From Gammaproteobacteria bacterium (lineage in GTDB: Bacteria; Pseudomonadota; Gammaproteobacteria; Arenicellales; JAANXG01): a stretch of 13,114 bases of DNA. This document shows positions 1 to 6,232 of the stretch, piece by piece. Location: NCBI GenBank assembly GCA_018263405.1, contig JAANXG010000027.1:1-13114 (forward strand). Direction: 5' to 3'. Position 1 is the first letter of the stretch. Each line of letters opens with the position of its first letter. The position numbers and the translations under genes are program-made. Under the pieces are notes generated by a model. That model searched no databases. It saw nothing but the letters and a program-made list of their open reading frames with translations, and was not told where the DNA came from.

Positions 1-163
1 CTAGTGTACCCCGTCACTGATATTGTAACGTTCAGCGGCCCGGAAAGCGGTGAGCCGCAAGGCCTGTCTCGCCGGGAATGGCGCGCCCTTCTCAACAGAC
101 ATAACGCCGCGGATGACCGCTTTCCGGCTCGTTGTCGATTACATACACGGTGCGCCGGGTCAT
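1..163 (-). pseudogene. Possible remnant of a response-regulator receiver gene
   Basis: On the minus strand an ATG at 163-161 sits 7 nt after GGAGG (175-171), an excellent ribosome binding site. The first residues are MTRRTVYVIDNEPES, which resembles the first beta strand and acidic pocket of FixJ-type receiver domains (usually VYVIDDEP or VYVVDDDP). The frame stops at TGA 94-92 after only 23 codons. In the other two frames, downstream pieces again look faintly like receiver sequence: AALCLLRRAR in one, and EKGAPFPAR in the other, whose frame ends at TAG 3-1. This is what a frameshifted, decaying gene would look like. The match is short and judged by eye, and no full domain can be rebuilt. 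It could also be a chance short ORF or a leader peptide. It lies downstream of tRNA-Leu on the same strand. Confidence 0.3.
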
Positions 164-263
164 CACGACTCCTCCGGTCCGGGTGCATCGCTCGCTGACC
201 CGACCGCGTTGCTCGATGCCGACGTAGCCCCGGAGACATTGAATGTTTTGGAATTTGCTTGGA

Positions 264-276
264 GGGCTTGGAGCCC
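264..276 (-). terminator. Small hairpin just after tRNA-Leu
   Basis: A perfect 5-bp inverted repeat, GGGCT and AGCCC with a 3-nt loop, begins 5 nt beyond the CCA end of the tRNA. It has no following T-run, so it is at best a weak terminator or a processing signal. Between it and the short ORF (164-263) I see nothing else that can be supported. Confidence 0.2.
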
Positions 277-281
277 ATGTT

Positions 282-368
282 TGGTGCCCGGGGCCGGACT
301 CGAACCGGCACGGTGCTACCACCACCAGATTTTGAGTCTGGCGCGTCTACCAATTTCGCCACCTCGGC
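282..368 (-). tRNA. tRNA-Leu (anticodon CAA)
   Basis: Read on the minus strand, the gene is 87 nt including an encoded CCA (284-282). It has a D arm with GCG/CGC stem, an anticodon stem CCAGA/TCTGG with loop CTCAAAA giving anticodon CAA (reads UUG), a long variable arm with stem GGTG/CACC, and a T arm GCCGG-TTCGAGT-CCGGC. The long variable arm and anticodon identify a class II leucine tRNA. The odd point is the acceptor stem: the 5' strand is GCCGAGG and the 3' strand CCCGGGC, leaving mismatches at 4-69 (G-G) and 5-68 (A-C). A 3' strand of CCTCGGC would pair perfectly. The gene is divergent from queA and has its own promoter. Confidence 0.93.
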
Positions 369-383
369 GTATCGAGCGCGTAG

Positions 384-411
384 TGTATAACCCTCTCATT
401 CGCGCGTTCAA
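384..411 (-). promoter_or_regulatory. Promoter of tRNA-Leu
   Basis: On the minus strand there is a -35 TTGAAC (411-406), a 16-bp spacer and a -10 TATACA (389-384), each four of six to consensus. The discriminator that follows, CTACGCGC, is GC-rich, as is common in stable-RNA promoters. Transcription would start about 7-9 nt before the mature 5' end at 368. On the opposite strand TATAAC (386-391) overlaps the same -10 and could serve queA, but no matching -35 is visible. Confidence 0.45.
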
Positions 412-433
412 CCGGATTTCGTAGACTTATTCC

Positions 434-1492
434 GTGGGCCTATCCGATTTCGACTACGAGCTGCCCGAGCAGTCAATTGCCCAGTATCCCTGCCGGGAGC
501 GTACGGGCAGTCGGTTATTGGTAATCGACACGTCCTCGGCGTCGCTGGCTGACGCGTGGTTCACCGATCTCGCCTCTTTCCTGTCAGCGGGGGATTTGCT
601 CGTGTTGAACGATACGAAGGTCATCCCCGCGCGGTTGTATGGGCACAAATCCACCGGCGGATTCATCGAGCTGCTGGTTGAGCGGCTCCTTGGCAACGAT
701 AGCGCCTTGGTGCAAACCCGCGCGAGCAAGCCCGTCCGCGAGGGCCAGCGCATATACCTGGACGGCCCTGAGCCGGTCGAGCTTGAAGTTGTCGGTGGAC
801 AACGGGAATTTCGGATTGTTCGGTGTACCGATGGCGCATCTTTTTTGGATATGCTCGGGCACAGTGGACACGTGCCCCTGCCGCCGTACATCGAGCGGTC
901 GGCTATACCGGAGGATCGCGAACGATATCAAAGCGTATTCGCCCGCCAACCGGGTTCAGTGGCCGCTCCCACCGCCAGCCTGCATTTCGACGAACGATAT
1001 CTTGACGCGCTACACCGCCAAGGCATTGAACTTGCGTACATGACGCTACACGTCGGAGCGGGGACTTTTCAGCCGATTCGCAACCGAGACATCGATGCGC
1101 ACCGTTTGCACCGGGAATGGATCCGCGTGCCGGCCGACACGGTTCGAGCGATTGAAAATGCCCTGACCCGAGGTGGGCGCCTGATAGCCGTGGGAACTAC
1201 CGTTTGCCGCGCACTGGAGTCGTGGGCGGGAGATCGGAAGAGCACAGAGTTCCAAGGCGAGACGGACTTATTTATCATGCCGGGCTTTTCCTTTTCCGTC
1301 GTGGATGCCCTGTTGACCAATTTTCACCTTCCGCAGTCCTCTTTATTGATGTTGGTATGCGCCTTTGCAGGTACCGAGCTTACTTTGTCCGCGTACCGCC
1401 ACGCCGTGCGAGCACAATACCGGTTTTACAGCTACGGTGACGCGATGTTCATCGCTTCGCGGGCGGGCCGATGCGATGTTCGAACTGATTAA
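434..1492 (+). CDS. queA: S-adenosylmethionine:tRNA ribosyltransferase-isomerase QueA
   Basis: QueA transfers and isomerises the ribose part of S-adenosylmethionine onto preQ1 at position 34 of tRNA, making epoxyqueuosine in the cytoplasm. The protein is 352 residues (E. coli 356) and collinear with the family: SDFDYELPE near 4-12, NDTKVIPARL 59-68, LGHSGHVPLPPYI 141-153, AAPTASLHFDE 177-187, TLHVGAGTFQP 204-214, VGTTVCRALES 253-263, TNFHLPQSSLLMLV 295-308 and YRFYSYGDAMFI 329-340. The start is GTG: an in-frame TAG at 422-424 excludes a longer form, and GTG-GGC-CTA-TCC-GAT-TTC matches the usual N-terminus. No Shine-Dalgarno is visible. Residue 182 is Ser where the family has Gly (AGLHF). The 3' end overlaps tgt by 17 bp, indicating translational coupling. 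Confidence 0.97.
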   Translation: MGLSDFDYELPEQSIAQYPCRERTGSRLLVIDTSSASLADAWFTDLASFLSAGDLLVLNDTKVIPARLYGHKSTGGFIELLVERLLGNDSALVQTRASKPVREGQRIYLDGPEPVELEVVGGQREFRIVRCTDGASFLDMLGHSGHVPLPPYIERSAIPEDRERYQSVFARQPGSVAAPTASLHFDERYLDALHRQGIELAYMTLHVGAGTFQPIRNRDIDAHRLHREWIRVPADTVRAIENALTRGGRLIAVGTTVCRALESWAGDRKSTEFQGETDLFIMPGFSFSVVDALLTNFHLPQSSLLMLVCAFAGTELTLSAYRHAVRAQYRFYSYGDAMFIASRAGRCDVRTD

Positions 1493-2612
1493 CGAGGATG
1501 GTTTGGGGCGGTGCGGCCGCCTGACCACCCGCCGAGGTGTTGTCGAGACACCGGTATTCATGCCGGTCGGGACGATGGCCACGGTAAAAGCCATGACCCC
1601 GGAGGAACTTAAAAACATCGGTGCGCAAATCGTTCTGGGCAATACCTTTCATTTGATGTTGCGCCCCGGCACCTCGATCATTCAACAGCACGGCGGACTA
1701 CACCGGTTCATGAATTGGGACAGGCCGATACTCACGGATTCAGGTGGTTTTCAGGTGTGGTCGCTGGCAGCTATGCGCGACATCAGCGAGCAGGGTGTCC
1801 GTTTTCGTTCACCGGTGGACGGCGATGCGATCTTTCTGGGCCCCGAGGAATCCGTACGGGTTCAGCATGCACTCGACTCGGACATCGTAATGGTGTTCGA
1901 CGAATGCACGCCGTACCCAGTGGACAAAGACCAGGCCCGAACATCCATGGAGTTGTCGCTGCGCTGGGCCAGGCGTTGCCGGACCGCCCACGGCGATCAT
2001 CCGGCGGCGTTGTTCGGTATCGTGCAGGGTGGGATGCATTCGGACTTGCGCTTCGAAGCGCTTACGAGATTGAAAGACATAGGCTTTGACGGTTATGCCT
2101 TAGGAGGATTGTCGGTGGGTGAGCCGAAACACATGATGTACGAGACAGTTCGCGAGATTGCCCCCGCGCTGCCCGCGGAAACGCCGCGTTACCTGATGGG
2201 TGTCGGCACGCCGGAGGATATCGTGTATGCGGTCGCCTGCGGTGTCGATATGTTCGATTGTGTGCTCCCTACCCGCAATGCCCGCAATGGCTGGCTGTAT
2301 ACGAGCGAAGGTATTGCAAGGATTCGCAATGCGGGATTCGCAAGGGACACGGGCCCGCTGGATCCTCGATGCGGCTGTTACACTTGCCGGCACTATTCCC
2401 GTGCGTATCTCCGGCATTTATACCGTGGCCGCGAGATTCTGGGGGCCCGTTTGAATACCATTCACAACCTGTATTATTTCACGAATCTCATGCGTCAATT
2501 GCGAGAAGCGATCGCGGGCAACCGGCTTGGGGAGTTCGTTAACTCGTTTTTTCAAGAAAGGGGGAGCGGAGTCGAGTTCCCCCGGCCGCGGAGCCCCCGA
2601 CTTCCGCGGTGA
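1476..2612 (+). CDS. tgt: tRNA-guanine transglycosylase
   Basis: Tgt swaps guanine 34 for preQ1 in tRNAs with GUN anticodons, the step before QueA. The 378-residue protein (E. coli 375) is a complete TIM-barrel enzyme. Visible features are RGVVETPVFMPVGT (20-33), TDSGGFQV (87-94) with the acid-base Asp88, FDECTPYP (141-148), GGLSVGEP (210-217), VDMFDCVLPTRNARNG (257-272) with the nucleophile Asp261, and the zinc site CGCYTC (299-304) plus His330. The start is ATG 1476, giving MFELINEDG like other Tgt proteins. Upstream in-frame codons only shadow queA. The last ten residues (EFPRPRSPRLPR region) are proline and arginine rich and not conserved. It is cotranscribed with queA. Confidence 0.97.
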   Translation: MFELINEDGLGRCGRLTTRRGVVETPVFMPVGTMATVKAMTPEELKNIGAQIVLGNTFHLMLRPGTSIIQQHGGLHRFMNWDRPILTDSGGFQVWSLAAMRDISEQGVRFRSPVDGDAIFLGPEESVRVQHALDSDIVMVFDECTPYPVDKDQARTSMELSLRWARRCRTAHGDHPAALFGIVQGGMHSDLRFEALTRLKDIGFDGYALGGLSVGEPKHMMYETVREIAPALPAETPRYLMGVGTPEDIVYAVACGVDMFDCVLPTRNARNGWLYTSEGIARIRNAGFARDTGPLDPRCGCYTCRHYSRAYLRHLYRGREILGARLNTIHNLYYFTNLMRQLREAIAGNRLGEFVNSFFQERGSGVEFPRPRSPRLPR

Positions 2613-2627
2613 CACAAAAATGGTGAC

Positions 2628-2652
2628 GCCACCCCTATGATGAGAGGGTGGC
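2628..2652. promoter_or_regulatory. Perfect 7-bp inverted repeat between tgt and yajC
   Basis: GCCACCC (2628-2634) and GGGTGGC (2646-2652) form a perfect 7-bp stem around an 11-nt loop, 16 nt after the tgt stop. No T-run follows, so intrinsic termination is doubtful. An operator, an mRNA-stabilising hairpin or a weak terminator are all possible. Confidence 0.3.
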
Positions 2653-2654
2653 TA

Positions 2655-2663
2655 TGGCATAAT
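2655..2663 (+). promoter_or_regulatory. Candidate extended -10 promoter for yajC-secD-secF
   Basis: TGGCATAAT matches an extended -10 element (TG, one base, then CATAAT, five of six to TATAAT). It lies in the 110-bp gap between tgt and yajC. The -35 position (2635-2640, CTATGA) is poor, as tolerated by extended -10 promoters. The start would fall near 2670, about 50 nt before yajC, so the transcript would carry the next hairpin. Confidence 0.35.
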
Positions 2664-2670
2664 ACCGCGC

Positions 2671-2693
2671 CGCCGCTATAGTCAGTCGCGGCG
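2671..2693 (+). promoter_or_regulatory. GC-rich hairpin in the yajC leader
   Basis: CGCCGC (2671-2676) pairs with GCGGCG (2688-2693) around an 11-nt loop. A competing stem AGTC/GACT (2684-2687 with 2693-2696) is also possible. It lies 30 nt before the yajC start and is not followed directly by a T-run. The T-run at 2716-2722 is too far away to form a normal terminator. Confidence 0.25.
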
Positions 2694-2722
2694 ACTCGTA
2701 CACACCAAAAAAGGGTTTTTTT

Positions 2723-3049
2723 ATGCGTTTTTTTATATCCGATGCCTGGGCCCAAAGCGGCGCGTCACCGGGAGGCGGCCTGCTGAGTTTGCTTCCCATC
2801 GTTGTGATCTTCGTTCTTTTCTACTTTCTTCTGATTCGCCCTCAGCAAAAACGTCAGAAACAGCACCGGGAGATGGTGGCGTCCTTGTCCAAGGGTGACG
2901 AGGTAGTGACCACAGGTGGTACGCTCGGCAAGATTACCGAAGTCGGCGAGAATTTCATCACTGTCGAAGTGAGTCAGGGCGTGCAGATCAAGGTCCAACG
3001 CGGAATGGTGCAGACCATGATGCCCAAAGGCACGATAAAGGACGCCTGA
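2723..3049 (+). CDS. yajC: Sec translocon accessory protein YajC
   Basis: YajC is a small inner-membrane partner of SecDF in the holo-translocon. It is 108 residues (E. coli 110), with the family start MRFFISDAWAQ, one membrane segment at about 22-39 followed by IRPQQKRQKQH (positive, cytoplasmic), then the conserved soluble part with KGDEVVTTGGTLGKI (57-71) and PKGTIKDA at the end. The start codon is tightly surrounded by T7 tracts at 2716-2722 and 2728-2734. The likely ribosome site is AAGGG ending 7 nt before ATG, inside a self-complementary A6-GGG-T7 stretch. It is followed by secD after 26 bp. Confidence 0.96.
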   Translation: MRFFISDAWAQSGASPGGGLLSLLPIVVIFVLFYFLLIRPQQKRQKQHREMVASLSKGDEVVTTGGTLGKITEVGENFITVEVSQGVQIKVQRGMVQTMMPKGTIKDA

Positions 3050-3075
3050 ATGCATACAGGAATGCTGCCGGCTGG

Positions 3076-4959
3076 ATGAATCAATATCCCCTCTGGAAAT
3101 ATCTGTTGATCCTGGCAATTATCGTGCCGGGATTCTTCTATGCCGTGCCAAACCTCTATGGCGAGAACCCGGGCGTACAGATAGCCGGACAGCGCGGCTA
3201 CGATGCGGACGATGCCGTTTTGATCCGGATTCGGGAATCCCTGGAAGAAGCGGGCATCGGGTGGACACGTTCATCGGTGGATCCGGAGGGCGTACGGGTA
3301 CAGTTCCCGGACCCGGATACGCAGCTCAACGCCAAGGCAGCGATTCAACGGGAACTGGGTGATAACTACACGGTGGCGTTAACGCTGCTGCCGGCGACGC
3401 CTTCCTGGCTGCGATCGATCGGTGGGGCTCCCATGTACCTAGGCCTGGATTTACGTGGCGGTGTGCATTTTCTAATGGAAGTGGATATCGACCAGGTCGT
3501 GAAGGAGACGGAGAGTGGATATGTTTCCGGTATCCGGTCGACGCTGAGGGAAGAACGGATCCGCTATCTCAACATCAAACGCCGGGGAGGCGGCGGGATT
3601 GAAATCAAACTGAAGAACGAAGAGGATCGACAAGAAACGCGGCGAATCATTTCAAATCGGTTCCCTGACCTTGTGCTTTCCGGGACCGAGCGCGATGGCG
3701 AATCTTATTTGATTGCCGAGATACGCCAGGAACAGATCGAGGAGGAGCATCGCCTCGCACTTCAACAAAACATGAAGGCTTTGCGAAATCGGATCGATGA
3801 GCTCGGCGTAGCCGAGCCCGTCGTGCAACAACAAGGCGACCGGCGAATCGTGGTCCAACTGCCCGGTGTGCAGGATACGGCCCGGGCGAAAGAAATCATC
3901 GGTCGTACTGCCACCCTCGAAATCGAAATGGTTGACCATGAACACGATTTGACTGCTGCACTCCAGGGGGCCGTGCCTCCCGGATCGAGCTTGTATCCCA
4001 TGCGCCGGGGCGGCCAGATCCTGTTGAAAGACCGCGTGATCTACTCCGGTGATAACATCATCAACGCCGCGGCGGGCCTGGATCAACAAAACGGCGGGCC
4101 GATCGTGCACATTACGCTCGATTCTCAGGGCGCGGAGCGAAACCGCCGAGTTACCCGGGAAAATGTCGGTAACCGAATGGCGGTGGTGTATATCGAAGAG
4201 ATCGTCAAGAACAAACTCGACGAGCAGGGCAATCCTGTGTTCGACGAGCAGAACAACACCGTCAAGGAAACAACCCTCATCGAGGAAGTCATTACTGCAC
4301 CGGAAATTCAGGAACCATTGGCCGCTCGCTTCCAGATTACAGGGTTGAGCAGTATCGACGAAGCCCGGGATCTGGCGTTGCTTCTTAGAGCCGGCGCTTT
4401 GGCCGCGCCGATGCATATTGTCGAGGAGCGAACGGTGGGTCCAAGCCTGGGACGGGACAATATAGAGCAGGGTTTTCGATCCGTGCTGATTGGCTTCGTG
4501 CTCGTACTCGCATTCATGATGGTGTATTACCGGGCGTTCGGTGTAGTGGCGTGTGGAGCGTTGTTCACTAACCTAGTTCTTCTGGTGGCCGTGTTATCCC
4601 TGTTGCAGGCCACGCTCACTCTGCCGGGCGTGGTGGGCATTGTGCTGACCGTAGGCATGGCGGTGGACGCGAATGTCCTGATCTTCGAACGGATACGTGA
4701 AGAAATACGAAATGGCAATACGCCCCAGGCCAGTATACATGTCGGATATGACCGCGCTTTGTCCACTATTCTAGACGCCAATGTCACGACCTTGATCGCG
4801 GCCATTGTGTTGTTCAACTTCGGAACCGGACCGATCAAAGGCTTCGCGATTACACTGAGCATCGGCCTTGTGACATCCATGTTTACTGCGATCTTCGGCA
4901 CGCGCGCCGTAGTAAACCTGATTTACGGCGGCCGCCGGATCAAGAGTTTGTCGATCTGA
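3076..4959 (+). CDS. secD: Protein translocase subunit SecD
   Basis: SecD and SecF form the proton-driven complex that helps pull secretory proteins to the periplasmic side after SecYEG/SecA. The 627-residue protein (E. coli 615) starts NQYPLWKYLLILAII with membrane helix 1 (about 8-25), then a large periplasmic P1 domain beginning with GLDLRGGVHFLMEVD (123-137), ELGVAEPVVQ (242-251) and LPGVQDTARAKEI (262-274). Five more helices lie between about 466 and 612. AVDANVLIFERI (529-540) carries Asp531, equivalent to the E. coli Asp519 used in proton movement. The end YGGRRIKSLSI is typical. A hydrophilic stretch at about 376-405 is longer than in E. coli. The start has no nearby Shine-Dalgarno; AGGA at about 3058 is 14 nt away. 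Confidence 0.97.
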   Translation: MNQYPLWKYLLILAIIVPGFFYAVPNLYGENPGVQIAGQRGYDADDAVLIRIRESLEEAGIGWTRSSVDPEGVRVQFPDPDTQLNAKAAIQRELGDNYTVALTLLPATPSWLRSIGGAPMYLGLDLRGGVHFLMEVDIDQVVKETESGYVSGIRSTLREERIRYLNIKRRGGGGIEIKLKNEEDRQETRRIISNRFPDLVLSGTERDGESYLIAEIRQEQIEEEHRLALQQNMKALRNRIDELGVAEPVVQQQGDRRIVVQLPGVQDTARAKEIIGRTATLEIEMVDHEHDLTAALQGAVPPGSSLYPMRRGGQILLKDRVIYSGDNIINAAAGLDQQNGGPIVHITLDSQGAERNRRVTRENVGNRMAVVYIEEIVKNKLDEQGNPVFDEQNNTVKETTLIEEVITAPEIQEPLAARFQITGLSSIDEARDLALLLRAGALAAPMHIVEERTVGPSLGRDNIEQGFRSVLIGFVLVLAFMMVYYRAFGVVACGALFTNLVLLVAVLSLLQATLTLPGVVGIVLTVGMAVDANVLIFERIREEIRNGNTPQASIHVGYDRALSTILDANVTTLIAAIVLFNFGTGPIKGFAITLSIGLVTSMFTAIFGTRAVVNLIYGGRRIKSLSI

Positions 4960-4995
4960 TGGAAGGTAACTTCTCGAAAAGTCCATGCAATTCCG

Positions 4996-5015
4996 CCCCC
5001 GCATTCCGTAGGGGG
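4996..5015 (+). promoter_or_regulatory. Hairpin in the secD-secF gap
   Basis: CCCCC (4996-5000) and GGGGG (5011-5015) flank a 10-nt loop, followed by TTGTTG, in the 72-bp space between secD and secF and 16 nt before the secF ATG. It could act as a weak attenuator, protect the secD mRNA end, or shape access to the secF start, which has no clear Shine-Dalgarno. Confidence 0.3.
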
Positions 5016-5031
5016 TTGTTGAAAACTTACT

Positions 5032-6048
5032 ATGGAATTCATTAAGAAAGTTACCAATGTCGATTTCCTGGGGCGGCGCAAAGCGGCCCTGACCATATCG
5101 TCGATCTTGATTCTGGTCGTGGTTGGGTCTCTGTTCGTCCGGGGACTGAATTTTGGTATTGACTTTACCGGCGGGACGCTGGTTGAAGTCGGTTATGACG
5201 AATCGGTTGCCATTGGCGAAGTACGCGAACAGCTCATCGAAGAGGGTATCGACAATGCGCAGGTACAGTATTTTGGCTCGTCGAGCGAACTGCTGGTGCG
5301 ATTACCAACGGGCGAACAGGATCGGAACAGTGCTCAATTGAGCAGCACCGTAACGGAGGCGTTGCGCAGGCCTTACGGAGAGGTCGTTGCGAGTGGTGCG
5401 AGAGAAGGCAATACCCAGAAATGCGTCACGCCCGGCGGCATGCGACAGGATTGCCGCGTACAGATGCGCCGTGTGGAGTTTGTTGGTCCTCAGGTCGGTG
5501 AGCAGCTTGCCGAACAAGGCGGCCTGGCGATGATCTATGCTTTGGTTATGATCCTGATCTACATCGCCTGGCGTTTCGAGTGGCGATTCGCTCTGGGGGC
5601 GGTAGCGGCGCTGGTGCACGATGTGCTGATCACCGTCGGTCTGTTCTCGGTGTTTCAATTCGAGTTTTCGCTACCCGTGCTCGCGGCGGTACTGGCTGTA
5701 ATCGGATATTCTCTGAACGACACCATCGTGGTATTCGACCGAATTCGCGAAAACTTCCGAAAAATGCGTAAAGGGAACACAATTGAGATCATGAACCGCT
5801 CGCTCAACGAGATTTTGCCACGGACCTTGTTGACGTCTTTGACAACTCTGCTTGTTCTGCTTGCGCTCGTAGCCCTGGGGGGCGAAGTAATCCGGGGATT
5901 CGCTATCGCGTTGATTATTGGCGTTTTCGTCGGCACGTATTCATCCATCTTCGTCGCCAGTCCGGTAGTCATGCGGCTGGGTGTGTCCAAGGAGGATCTT
6001 ATTCCACCCAAAAAAGAGGGAGCGGATCAGGAAAATGTTATGCCCTGA
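5032..6048 (+). CDS. secF: Protein translocase subunit SecF
   Basis: SecF is the partner of SecD in the inner membrane. The protein is 338 residues (E. coli 323). Helix 1 is at about 20-37, followed by LNFGIDFTGGTLVEV (39-53), the periplasmic P4 domain, RRVEFVGPQVGEQL (146-159), then five helices between about 165 and 312 with VAALVHDVLIT (191-201) and GYSLNDTIVVFDRIRENFRK (225-244). Compared with E. coli it has an insertion around 120-142 in the periplasmic part, bounded by Cys131 and Cys141, which could form a disulfide. The start at ATG 5032 gives a normal short N-terminus but lacks a clear Shine-Dalgarno. Confidence 0.97.
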   Translation: MEFIKKVTNVDFLGRRKAALTISSILILVVVGSLFVRGLNFGIDFTGGTLVEVGYDESVAIGEVREQLIEEGIDNAQVQYFGSSSELLVRLPTGEQDRNSAQLSSTVTEALRRPYGEVVASGAREGNTQKCVTPGGMRQDCRVQMRRVEFVGPQVGEQLAEQGGLAMIYALVMILIYIAWRFEWRFALGAVAALVHDVLITVGLFSVFQFEFSLPVLAAVLAVIGYSLNDTIVVFDRIRENFRKMRKGNTIEIMNRSLNEILPRTLLTSLTTLLVLLALVALGGEVIRGFAIALIIGVFVGTYSSIFVASPVVMRLGVSKEDLIPPKKEGADQENVMP

Positions 6049-6159
6049 ACTCAGCTCAGAATGGATCTTTCCCGTGTGAGCATTGTTTTTGTATCCCGCG
6101 GATGCTTATTTACGCGATTCTCCGAGACGCTCCGCTTCGCGCGATCTCATACGGCCGGT

Positions 6160-6165
6160 TATGAT
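6160..6165 (+). promoter_or_regulatory. Weak candidate -10 upstream of glyA
   Basis: The 184-bp gap between secF and glyA (6049-6232) is the longest on the operon side and probably contains a promoter. The best -10 by eye is TATGAT, 67 nt before the start, but its -35 (TTCGCG at 6136-6141, spacing 18) is poor. An imperfect stem, GAGACGC (6124-6130) with GCG-A-TCTC (6141-6148), lies just upstream. I see no riboswitch or small gene in the gap. Confidence 0.2.
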
Positions 6166-6232
6166 TTTACTGTACGGCAAACAAACACGAACGCGGGACG
6201 GTGACGGGGGACACTAGTGGTGGAGAGTATCT

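Noticed and set aside
50..424. 124-residue + strand frame over the tRNA region
   Set aside because: It crosses the tRNA-Leu in antisense, and the GAGLEPARCYHH-like stretch is the familiar false translation of a tRNA.
1365..1475. N-terminal extension of tgt into queA
   Set aside because: The family start MFEL-type aligns at 1476; earlier codons are queA read in another frame.
3652..4416. 254-residue open frame on the minus strand inside secD
   Set aside because: It is antisense to a well-conserved secD, matches no family I recognise and has no ribosome site. It is an open frame caused by codon bias of the real gene.
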